From: Entoloma clypeatum
Lineage: Eukaryota; Basidiomycota; Agaricomycetes; Agaricales; Entolomataceae
Assembly: GCA_963565915.1 (NCBI GenBank)
Contig: OY751487.1
Location: forward strand, 2,046,001 to 2,110,000
Reading direction: 5' to 3'
DNA length: 64,000 nucleotides
Below are positions 35,988 to 44,366 of this stretch, piece by piece (positions within the stretch are counted from its first letter, which is position 1; each line of letters opens with the position of its first letter). The notes beneath the pieces are model-generated. The model was not told the origin of the DNA. It worked only from the letters and a program-made list of their open reading frames with translations, and made no database searches. The position numbers and the translations under genes were made by a program.

Positions 35988-37610
35988 AGACGTAGATTAG
36001 GCGGTCAAACGGCATGGATGAACAATCTCCTAATGGAGGCAATCTCTATCCAAGTGGGCATCATCGAAATGTCACACAAAGACATATACACTCTTCCAAA
36101 CAAAGAAGATTGGTATGTGGCAGAACGAAAAGAGCTAGACATGCTCAAAAGCCGCGGGGTGATCACGGAGTTAGTACCCCTACCTACAGGGAGGAAAGCT
36201 CTAAGGAACAAATGGGTTTACAACGAAAAATCTGATGGGCGTTTGAAAGCGCGCCTTGTCGCAAAAGGTTTCTCACAGGTAGAAGGGATCGACTTCGATC
36301 AGATCTTCTCACCGGTAGTGAGGTATGAGACCGTCCGGTTGATTCTGGCATTGACAGCCCTTGAAGGGTGGTTCATGACATTCCTGGATGTCTCATCAGC
36401 CTTCCTCTATGGAACACTCCGTGAGGTAATTTACATGCGACAGCCTGAGGGCTACATAGTAAAAGGGAAAGAACACTTCGTGTACCGACTATACAAAGCC
36501 CTATACGGACTTAAGCAGGCCGCATTAGCCTGGTGGAGGGAACTTGATTCCTCCATGAAAAAGCATGGTTTTATCTGGCTTCACTCCGATGCGGGAGTTT
36601 TCATTCACACAAGTACCAAAGGGGAAACTGTAATCGCCGTCATTTATGTCGATGACTCTGCTTTTCTCGGTACAAACCGAGAATACACGCTAGAGAAAAA
36701 GAAGGCCTTCATGACAACATGGGAATATAGGGACCTAGGCCACCTAGTGTCTAATGGGGAACCGAAAGAATTTCTCTCAATCCAAATAAGGCAACGTGGG
36801 AAGAAAATCTTCATTGATCAAGTACCTTACCTTGAGAAAATTCTTGCACGAATGGGGATGAGCGAATCCAATGCCACCCACACCCCACTCCCAACGGGCT
36901 ACAAACCCATGAAGTCCGAAGATGAACCCAATGCGGAACTCAGATCCAAGTACCAATCCGTCATCAGATCACTATTGTACTTAATGATCGGGACAAGACC
37001 CGACATTTGTTTCGCCGTGATCAAAATGTCCCAATTTTCTGCAAACCCTACCAAACGCCATTTAGAAGTGGCAAGGGATGTTTGCAGGTATTTGAAGGCA
37101 ACGAAAGATTACGCGATCATGTATGATGGTGATTCTGGGAAAGGGATCTACGCATTTACAGACTCCGATTGGGCGTCAGACGAAACCACCAGAAAATCCA
37201 CCACTGGTTACTTCATATCGCTGGCGTCTGGAGCAGTAACATGGGTTTCATCGGCGCAAAAAACCATTGCCCTCTCTTCCACAGAAGCAGAGTACATGGC
37301 GCTATCAGATTGCAGTTGCGCGGTGACATGGCTTAGAAGCATGCTTGCCGAACTTGGAATGCAGATCGGATCAGTTCTGATCTATGGAGACAACAATGGC
37401 TCCGTCTTTATCGCATCCAATCCTGTAACTGAGAAGCGATCCAAGCACATCGATGTGCGATTCCACTTTGTCAGAGAAAAAGTATCCGAAGGAATTATTA
37501 CAGTCGAATTCATCGAAGGAGTGAATAACCCTGCAGACCTTTTAACTAAGAACCTGGGGAAAATCCTCTTCAACAAGTTTATCCCGTACTTTGGATTACT
37601 TAAAAACTAG
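35988..37610 (+). CDS. Element C reverse transcriptase and RNase H
   Basis: Same frame as the upstream parts. RT: EDWYVAERKELDMLKSRGV, LRNKWVYNEKSDG, LKARLVAKGFSQVEGIDF, FLDVSSAFLYGTLREVIYM, LYGLKQAALAWW and the catalytic IYVDDSAFLG. RNase H: GIYAFTDSDWASDETTRKS, AQKTIALSSTEAEYMALSD, SVLIYGDNNGSVFIASNP, RSKHIDVRFHFVREKV, with the usual copia ending ADLLTKNLGK. Ends TAG 37608-37610. No further breaks. Confidence 0.92.
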   Translation, partial: RRRLGGQTAWMNNLLMEAISIQVGIIEMSHKDIYTLPNKEDWYVAERKELDMLKSRGVITELVPLPTGRKALRNKWVYNEKSDGRLKARLVAKGFSQVEGIDFDQIFSPVVRYETVRLILALTALEGWFMTFLDVSSAFLYGTLREVIYMRQPEGYIVKGKEHFVYRLYKALYGLKQAALAWWRELDSSMKKHGFIWLHSDAGVFIHTSTKGETVIAVIYVDDSAFLGTNREYTLEKKKAFMTTWEYRDLGHLVSNGEPKEFLSIQIRQRGKKIFIDQVPYLEKILARMGMSESNATHTPLPTGYKPMKSEDEPNAELRSKYQSVIRSLLYLMIGTRPDICFAVIKMSQFSANPTKRHLEVARDVCRYLKATKDYAIMYDGDSGKGIYAFTDSDWASDETTRKSTTGYFISLASGAVTWVSSAQKTIALSSTEAEYMALSDCSCAVTWLRSMLAELGMQIGSVLIYGDNNGSVFIASNPVTEKRSKHIDVRFHFVREKVSEGIITVEFIEGVNNPADLLTKNLGKILFNKFIPYFGLLKN

Positions 37611-37680
37611 ACGAAGAAAGAGTACCTATATGGGAAAAAGTAAAAGATGTATTTAGAAGTATGTACTAAATATGGGGGGG

Positions 37681-37990
37681 TGTTGAAACTTTTCCATCAC
37701 GTAGATTAGATTAGATTAGATTACATCATGTGACCATTTACACATCTTCAATTACATACTTATTTGGTTGATACAAACAGTAGTACAGTATATAAGACCA
37801 GGAAACTGTCAATATCAACAAGTTGTCTCTTGACTCTTAACCAGCTCCATCGCTCTTACCAGCCTCAACCGCTCTCACCAGCCTCACCCCTCCCAAACCA
37901 TGTAAGTGGCTAGAATGGTCATGTAGAGTACTTCCACTGTAGCTGGTTGCTCAGTACATCTGTGGCTAACACCCAGGTGGAACTTCAACA
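37681..37990 (+). repeat. Element C 3' LTR (310 bp)
   Basis: Preceded by the polypurine tract TATGGGGGGG (37671-37680). Sequence appears identical to 32174-32483. Followed by target duplication CCATT. Confidence 0.95.
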
Positions 37991-38607
37991 CCATTGACCC
38001 TCAGGGCGAAGCCGAAGAACAGTTGGACAACCTACGGATGAAGGAAAATCAAAAGATATTGAAGTACAACGTTGAATTCCAACGTCTTGCTACCAAGACT
38101 GACTGGGATGAAAACTCCCTCCAACACCGCTACTATGTCGGACTTCCGGATCGGATCAAGGACATCCTCTCCCAACAACCCAAGATCAAGTCTTTACCAG
38201 ACCTACGATCCGCGGCTCATACTATTGACGCTCGCTACTGGGAACGTCAACGAGAGAAATCCAGAACCGATAAACCCACTCCCAAGTCCGACAAAAAACA
38301 ATCCGCTCCGAACCAATCCACTCCACAAACATCATCAACCAAACCCTCCGCTCCCGCTACCGCTTCCGCTTCCACATCCGCTCCGAAACCCGACCTCTCC
38401 AGTAAATTAGGCAAAGACGGCAAACTGACGTATCAAGAACGCAAACGTTGTTTCGATAATAACCTTTGCTTATTCTGCGGTAGCGTCGGACACGCTGTCA
38501 AGGACTGTCCCAAGTCCACCTCCTCCGCTTCCAAGGCTAAAGGGAAAGCCGCCCAAGTTGGCACTCAAGCCAAGGAAAAAAGTAAGGAGATCGAGTCAAA
38601 AAAATAG
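37991..38607 (+). pseudogene. Element B gag, C-terminal part with zinc knuckle
   Basis: Gag frame resumes immediately after copia C (ATT GAC CCT CAG: I-D-P-Q). LDNLRMKENQKILKYNVEF, HRYYVGLPDRIKDILSQQP, a Ser/Pro/Ala linker, then the CCHC knuckle CLFCGSVGHAVKDC and a Lys-rich end. Stop TAG at 38605-38607 follows A-AAA-AAA. It would be an intact gag except for the TGA at 31613 and the C insertion. Confidence 0.9.
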
Positions 38608-41600
38608 GCAGTGGTCCTCATGAAGCATGGTCTGAGGACTGTGTTGACTCTCTCTGTGCCTCCACTCCCATCCGACTTAACGCGTCTGCTCTCTCCGATC
38701 CGAACTCTTTACGTATCAATATCTCATCTTCTTTTTTCTCTTCAGATTCTGTCCCAGCACTTATTGATTCAGGATCTACTCACTGTTTTATTGACAATAA
38801 CTTTTCCTCCACCTATGATCTTCCGACCTCCGCTATTCCACCCTTAGAACTAAAGCTTTTCGATGGTTCTTCTAACGCATTTATCACTCAAGTTGTAACA
38901 ATACCTATATGTTTTCCTTCAGGTGAATCCTTTGAACAGGATTTTTATGTTACTCCGCTCGACTCCGCTTCTTCCGTGGTTCTTGGATACAACTGGCTCA
39001 CCCGCCACAATCCTATGATTGACTGGGTATTGGGCAGTATCACTTTCCGTCCACAGATGCAAAAAGAGCCGTTTCCGACATCGACGTCGACCTCCTCCCA
39101 AGGTAGGACAGCTACGCTTCCTCCTCCGGAACCTCCGATCATACCTCCGCAGTCCGCTCCGCAGATTTCACTCATTAACGCAGCCGCATTTATGAGGGCA
39201 TGCAAATTGCCTGGTACACAATCCTTTCGACTTCACCTTTCGACTCCCTCCGTTTCCGCTCACTCCGCATCCGCTTCCGACACCCCCGACTTGACAAACG
39301 TACCCGAAGAATACCACGACTATGCTGACGTCTTCAGTAAAGGAAAAGCAGACACTCTTCCACCCCACTGTCCCTATGACCTCAAAATCGAACTTGAACA
39401 GGGCTCCGCTCCTCCGTTCGGTCCGATCTACTCCCTTTCACAAACCGAACTCAATGCCCTCCGTGAATTCATTGACGAACACCTCACCATTGGATTCATC
39501 CGACCCTCTTCCTCCCCGCACGGTGCTCCCGCCCTTTTCATTCGTAAAAAGGATGGCTCCCTTCGTCTTTGCGTCGATTTCCGTGGTCTTAACAAAATCT
39601 CAAAGAAGGACCGATATCCGCTTCCGCTCATATCCGACCTTCTCCAGACCGCTGGAAAAGCCAGTGTTTATACGGCTCTCGACCTCCGACACGCCTATCA
39701 CCTCGTCCGCATAGCGGAAGGAGATGAATGGAAAACCGCCTTCCGCACGCGCTACGGGTCTTTTGAATGGCTTGTCATGCCATTTGGACTCACCAACTCC
39801 CCAGCCGTTTTTCAACGCTTCATGAACGACATCTTCCACGACCTGCTTGATAAGTATGTTACCATATATCTCGACGACATCCTCATCTACTCCGACTCTC
39901 CCTCCGAGCATCGGAAGCATGTCCGTGAAGTCCTCCGACGTCTCCGACAACACGGCTTATACGCACGCGCAGACAAATGCGAGTTTTCTACGGATACTGT
40001 TGAATACCTTGGCTTTATCCTCTCTCCGACAGGCCTCCGCATGTCGGATAAGAAAGTCAAAATTATTCAAGATTGGCCTGAACCAAGGAAGGTCAAAGAT
40101 ATACAATCTTTCCTAGGTTTTGCCAATTTTTATCGACAATTCATTCCTTACTACTCCGAAATCACCGTTCCGCTCACTCGACTCACCCGCAAAAACACAC
40201 AATGGCACTTCTCCGACTCCGCTCGCGAATCTTTCAAAACTTTGAAGAAAGCCTTTACCACGGCACCTGTTCTTACGCATTGGATTCCCGACAGCCCTAT
40301 TATCGTCGAAACCGATGCCTCCGACTACGCTTTGGGTGCGATCCTCTCCATCCGCACCTCCGACGACGAAATCCATCCGGTCACTTTCCACTCCCGCACC
40401 TTTACACCTCCTGAGTTAAACTATGACACCCACGACAAAGAACTATTAGCGATCCACAATGCATTCAAGGTTTGGCGTCACTACCTTGAAGGCTCCGCTG
40501 CTCTGATCGATGTCATAACGGACCACAAAAATCTTGAGTACTTTTCTACTACCAAGATTTTATCACGTCGACAAGCTCATTGGTCCAAATACCTCTGCCA
40601 GTTCAATCTCGTCATCCGCTTCCGCCCTGGCCGTTTAGGTACGAAGCCCGATCTTTTAAGTAGACGATGGGACATCTACCCTAAAGAGGGAAATAGCGAC
40701 TATTTGTCCATCAACCCAAGCAACTTCAAACCCATCTTCACACAAGAACAGCTCACCACTTCACTTCGCGCAACAGAGTTATATACACCCGTCCTCCATG
40801 CCACAATCATCATGGATACAGATCAGCTCCGCTCCGACATCCTCTCCGCTCTTCCGACCGATCCCATTTATACCTCTTTCCTCGACAATCCTAATCCACG
40901 CTGGATCGTGAATGAAGCAGGTTATCTACTCCACAATGGACGTATCTATGTTCCCGACTCATCCGACCTCCGTCTCCGCATCCTCCGCAATAAGCACGAC
41001 CATATCCTCGCTGGACACCCTGGTCAAAATAAGACTATTAGTCTTATCCAACGAGAATACACTTGGCCTGGAATGCGCGACTTCGTCAAAAAGTATTGCA
41101 AGTCATGTACCACTTGTATGCGCGCCAAACCCCAACGTCATAAACCCTACGGTCTGCTTAAACAACTCCCTATTCCTGAACGTCCCTGGCATTCTATTTC
41201 CATGGATTTCATTGAACCCCTTCCGACATCCGCTGGCTCCGATGCGATTCTGGTCATTGTAGACCGCCTCACTAAACAAGGCATCTTCATTCCTACCACC
41301 ATTAATTGCACATCCGAAGACCTAGCAAACCTTTTCATGCTTCACGTCTTTTCCAAGCACGGAGTTCCGCAAAATGTCACATCCGATCGCGGACCTGAAT
41401 TCGTCTCCCGCTTTTTCCGCTCTCTTGCAAAAGCCCTCGATATGAGACTTCACTTCACTTCTGGATATCACCCTGAAGGCGATGGTCAAACCGAACGCAC
41501 CAACCAGACACTCGAACAATACCTCCGCATTTTCTGCAACTACCAGCAAGACAACTGGTCCGCTTTGCTTCCGCTTGCGGAGTTCGCTTACAACAACACT

Positions 41601-42281
41601 CCGAGTGCCACCACAGGTGTATCACCATTCTTCGCCAACAAAGGTTATCACCCCGACATTACACTCCATCCGGAACATGATCTAGCATCCGATAAAGCTC
41701 GACAATACATCGTCGACTTAGATGAATTACATCAAGAACTAAAGACTGCTGTCGCAGAGGCACAACAACGTTATCAAGGCCCTGCGGACGTCCGACGTTC
41801 TCCGCCTCCCCCGCTCCGCATCGGACAAGAAGTCTTTGTTAAAGCTAAGTTCTTCCGCACCACACGACCCACCCAAAAGTTATCCGACAAATATGCTGGC
41901 CCATTTGAAATCATAGCCCAACCTGGCACGCACTCCTTTACACTACGTCTACCCGACACTATGCGTGCTATACACCCCGTCTTCCACATATCCATGCTCG
42001 AACCAGCAACTCCTAACGAGATTCCAAATCGGATACAATCTCCTCCGCCTCCGCTCGAGATGGACGGAGAAACCGAATACGAAATTGCGGAAATCGTCGA
42101 CTCAAAGATTGATAAAAGACGACGCTGCAAACTCCTTTACCTCGTCCGCTGGTTAGGTTATGAAGACACCAGTGAAGAGTTTTCTTGGTTACCCGCATCC
42201 GAGCTTGAACACGCAGCGGATACGGTAGCGGACTTCCACTCCGCTCAACCAACTAAGCCAGGCCCCTTATCGCGCTTGTAA
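38586..42281 (+). CDS. Element B pol: PR-RT-RH-INT-chromodomain, open
   Basis: An uninterrupted frame of about 1,230 codons in the -1 frame relative to gag. Protease [64 protein letters not shown]; RNase H IIVETDASDYALGAILS; integrase HHCC LAGHPGQNKT...CKSCTTCM, core SMDFIEPLP, TSDRGPEFVSRFF, YHPEGDGQTERTNQ (DDE); GPY/F-like YAGPFEI; C-terminal chromodomain YEIAEIVDSKIDKRRR, LYLVRWLGYEDTSEEFSW. The chromodomain places B with the chromoviruses, which target histone marks. Ends TAA 42279-42281, 44 bp from the end of the antisense gene. Confidence 0.96.
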   Translation, partial: GDRVKKIGSGPHEAWSEDCVDSLCASTPIRLNASALSDPNSLRINISSSFFSSDSVPALIDSGSTHCFIDNNFSSTYDLPTSAIPPLELKLFDGSSNAFITQVVTIPICFPSGESFEQDFYVTPLDSASSVVLGYNWLTRHNPMIDWVLGSITFRPQMQKEPFPTSTSTSSQGRTATLPPPEPPIIPPQSAPQISLINAAAFMRACKLPGTQSFRLHLSTPSVSAHSASASDTPDLTNVPEEYHDYADVFSKGKADTLPPHCPYDLKIELEQGSAPPFGPIYSLSQTELNALREFIDEHLTIGFIRPSSSPHGAPALFIRKKDGSLRLCVDFRGLNKISKKDRYPLPLISDLLQTAGKASVYTALDLRHAYHLVRIAEGDEWKTAFRTRYGSFEWLVMPFGLTNSPAVFQRFMNDIFHDLLDKYVTIYLDDILIYSDSPSEHRKHVREVLRRLRQHGLYARADKCEFSTDTVEYLGFILSPTGLRMSDKKVKIIQDWPEPRKVKDIQSFLGFANFYRQFIPYYSEITVPLTRLTRKNTQWHFSDSARESFKTLKKAFTTAPVLTHWIPDSPIIVETDASDYALGAILSIRTSDDEIHPVTFHSRTFTPPELNYDTHDKELLAIHNAFKVWRHYLEGSAALIDVITDHKNLEYFSTTKILSRRQAHWSKYLCQFNLVIRFRPGRLGTKPDLLSRRWDIYPKEGNSDYLSINPSNFKPIFTQEQLTTSLRATELYTPVLHATIIMDTDQLRSDILSALPTDPIYTSFLDNPNPRWIVNEAGYLLHNGRIYVPDSSDLRLRILRNKHDHILAGHPGQNKTISLIQREYTWPGMRDFVKKYCKSCTTCMRAKPQRHKPYGLLKQLPIPERPWHSISMDFIEPLPTSAGSDAILVIVDRLTKQGIFIPTTINCTSEDLANLFMLHVFSKHGVPQNVTSDRGPEFVSRFFRSLAKALDMRLHFTSGYHPEGDGQTERTNQTLEQYLRIFCNYQQDNWSALLPLAEFAYNNTPSATTGVSPFFANKGYHPDITLHPEHDLASDKARQYIVDLDELHQELKTAVAEAQQRYQGPADVRRSPPPPLRIGQEVFVKAKFFRTTRPTQKLSDKYAGPFEIIAQPGTHSFTLRLPDTMRAIHPVFHISMLEPATPNEIPNRIQSPPPPLEMDGETEYEIAEIVDSKIDKRRRCKLLYLVRWLGYEDTSEEFSWLPASELEHAADTVADFHSAQPTKPGPLSRL
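38598..38607 (+). promoter_or_regulatory. -1 frameshift slip site A-AAA-AAA-TAG (element B)
   Basis: In gag frame A AAA AAA TAG. Slipping back one base gives AAA AAA ATA GGC in the pol frame, open from 38586 (after TAA at 38583-38585). Pol has no plausible ATG near its N-terminus, so expression by -1 frameshift is the simplest reading. Conserved in element A. Confidence 0.75.
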
Positions 42282-42325
42282 CAAAAAGAAAAGAAAATCT
42301 ATTAAAATTTTATACTAACAAAAAA

Positions 42326-42484
42326 CTACTTTCGCTGTTTTTTGTTAGATACCCCCTCCGTCTCCTCGTTCCACTCCGATCCGGATTCCTCTTCCGCTTC
42401 CTCCATCCGCTTCCGCTTCTTTGTTTCTTCTTCTTTTTCTGCTTCTTCTTCTACCTCCCTTCCCAACTCCTCCAATACCCTATC
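42326..42484 (-). pseudogene. Element B antisense gene, 3' part (after D insertion)
   Basis: Minus-strand continuation of the gene starting at 49466. Codes RVLEELGREVEEEAEKEEE and a Lys/Glu-rich end NKKQRK with TAG at 42328..42326. Removing D and one ATAC copy restores one frame across the junction (AEEYDRVLEEL), proving that these parts were one exon. Confidence 0.8.
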
Positions 42485-42488
42485 ATAC

Positions 42489-42642
42489 TGGAGTAGTGCC
42501 CGGGGCACGACTCCGACTGTCACGTGATCCAGCAGTCAGGTGTCGTAGACATACATGTAGAGTAGATCATCAGAACAACAACAAGGCTATCCTAGACTGG
42601 ACGATAAGTTCTACGCGGGCGACAGACACCTCCACCTCTCCA
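42489..42642 (+). repeat. Element D 5' LTR (154 bp)
   Basis: TGGAGTAGTGCCCGGGGCAC...CACCTCTCCA. Very short for a gypsy LTR. Followed by CGTGGTGATGACAGCACC, in which TGGTGATGAC from two bases downstream could be a tRNA-type PBS. Confidence 0.92.
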
Positions 42643-42776
42643 CGTGGTGATGACAGCACCATCCGTACTCACCAGACACATCTACTGAACCGTAACTGTA
42701 ACCGTAACCGCAACCACCACAACCGTTAACCGTGCCGACGACTCCTAATAACCGCAACTACGATATACACCACAAC

Positions 42777-44366
42777 ATGACGGGAGCGTCAAAACTGCCT
42801 GACGAGCGAACCACCTCATCACTGAACTTCCCAACCACCGAGAACAACCTAGACGAAGTAGATCCATTCCACTCTCCTACACCCCCCCACGACACAGCGT
42901 ACGGCCCCATGGCGTCGTCGTTTTCAAGCTTCGAACAGTTACCTTCGTACGGATCAATAAGCAATACAAACTCAACACTCTCATCGTGGACACGAGGGTC
43001 CGAATCATCGAACGCGAACACGCGTCGCAGCACGAACCCGGAAAACTCCACCATCGGCAGGCTTCGCCCTGCAACGTGGACAACACGACCCCCCTTGAAG
43101 CCTACCCTAGAGCCACCCCCCCCTCTACCTAAACCGGCACCACCATCACCATCGTTAGACGACGACACCGCCATGCCCACCACACAAGTTCTTCCATTCA
43201 GTGGCGAACACGGTGACGAGACCACACCTGGCCAATTTTTGAAATCCTTCCGCGTAAACATGAGGGAATTGAAAGTGACGCAGGACAGTGAGAAGATTAC
43301 AGCACTCTCGGACTACCTCAAGGACGGGTCAACTGCGGAGGAGTGGTACGACACCGAAAAAGGGAAGTATGCGACATGGAGCGCGTTCGAGATCGCCTTC
43401 AAGACGAGATTCCCCGGGGTAGAGAAGGTCAAAGCATCCAGGATGGAGAACGAGGAAGAGTTGATGAACATGAAGCTCAGCGTCGAGGACTTGATGAAGA
43501 AGATCAAATACGCCGGCGAGGACGTGTACTCCCACATCGTATTTGCGGACAAGGCTATCGAACTCGCTCGCAAACTCGAGGTTTCAGACACAACAAACTA
43601 CATCACCACGACCAGAAAGAACCTTCCCGACATCATACGCGACAGAGTACCAGTCAACCAAGCAAATTGGGCATCATTCACGAAGGCGATCAAGGAGATC
43701 GACCCCACTTACCTCACGGAGAAACTCGGGAGATATAGGGCCGAGAAGGCAAAGGAGGAGACGTACACGAAGCGGATCTCAGAGCTGGAACATAAACTGG
43801 CAACCATACGTCCCCAGTCGACACCTGACAAACTTACCCAAGCCTTCAGTCAACTCACAGTCACCCCCACCCGACAAACTCCGAACCTTACCACCCGAAA
43901 CGCAGGCATAGCGGTCCCCAGGGCTGACACACGCCAACCTCGCCCTCCGGTCACTGAGGAACAAAGAGCAGCGGCGAGATGGCCCAAACAGCCAGACACT
44001 GCCGACGGCCGCAACGCCTACCTCCAACAACTACGCGATTGGGCAACCGAACACGGCCAGGATGGCTACGTGTCGGAACAGACAGGATTTCCACTCCACC
44101 CATCCCGCGCCGAGATCTGTTCAGGCGAATGCTTCAACTGCGGGAAGTTGGGACACCAGAGCCAGAAATGCACAACAACCGAGCAGATGAATATCAAGGA
44201 ACGCATTTGGCGCAGGGTTGCCACACGCGCCCTCGGAAGAACCAACTTCACGGCACATGCCCAAGTCAACATCGTGGGAGCAGAGGAGGACCAGTTTGAG
44301 TTTGCATGGCTTGGAGTGGAAGGGATTGGGTTAGGGCAGGGAAACGGACAAGGGGCCCCCGTCTAA
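42777..44366 (+). CDS. Element D gag
   Basis: ATG 42777 (MTGASKLPDERTTSSLNFP). Ser/Asn-rich N-terminal region, Pro-rich segment, then capsid-like TTQVLPFSGEHGDETTPGQF, MRELKVTQDSEKITALSDYL, AEEWYDTEKGKYATWSAFE and a Lys/Glu helical region. Zinc knuckle CFNCGKLGHQSQKC near the C-terminus. Stops with TAA 44364-44366, 19 nt after the slip heptamer. No internal stops, unlike B gag. Confidence 0.9.
   Translation: MTGASKLPDERTTSSLNFPTTENNLDEVDPFHSPTPPHDTAYGPMASSFSSFEQLPSYGSISNTNSTLSSWTRGSESSNANTRRSTNPENSTIGRLRPATWTTRPPLKPTLEPPPPLPKPAPPSPSLDDDTAMPTTQVLPFSGEHGDETTPGQFLKSFRVNMRELKVTQDSEKITALSDYLKDGSTAEEWYDTEKGKYATWSAFEIAFKTRFPGVEKVKASRMENEEELMNMKLSVEDLMKKIKYAGEDVYSHIVFADKAIELARKLEVSDTTNYITTTRKNLPDIIRDRVPVNQANWASFTKAIKEIDPTYLTEKLGRYRAEKAKEETYTKRISELEHKLATIRPQSTPDKLTQAFSQLTVTPTRQTPNLTTRNAGIAVPRADTRQPRPPVTEEQRAAARWPKQPDTADGRNAYLQQLRDWATEHGQDGYVSEQTGFPLHPSRAEICSGECFNCGKLGHQSQKCTTTEQMNIKERIWRRVATRALGRTNFTAHAQVNIVGAEEDQFEFAWLGVEGIGLGQGNGQGAPV
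44339..44345 (+). promoter_or_regulatory. -1 frameshift heptamer G-GGA-AAC (element D)
   Basis: GGGAAAC is exactly in the X-XXY-YYZ register of gag (CAG GGA AAC). Pol is in the -1 frame (GGG AAA CGG ACA AGG) and open past the gag stop. This heptamer is an established retroviral slip site. The following GC-rich bases AGGGGCCCCCG could form a short hairpin that stimulates slippage. Confidence 0.7.

Larger units (their letters stand above)
32174..37990 (+). mobile_element. Ty1/copia element C, young, inserted in B gag
   Basis: 310-bp LTRs at 32174-32483 and 37681-37990 (TGTTGAA...TTCAACA ends) that I could not tell apart. Target duplication CCATT at 32169-32173 and 37991-37995. PBS directly after the 5' LTR, polypurine tract ending in seven G directly before the 3' LTR. 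One frame spans gag, protease, integrase, RT and RNase H (copia order), broken only by two TGA codons. Confidence 0.95.
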
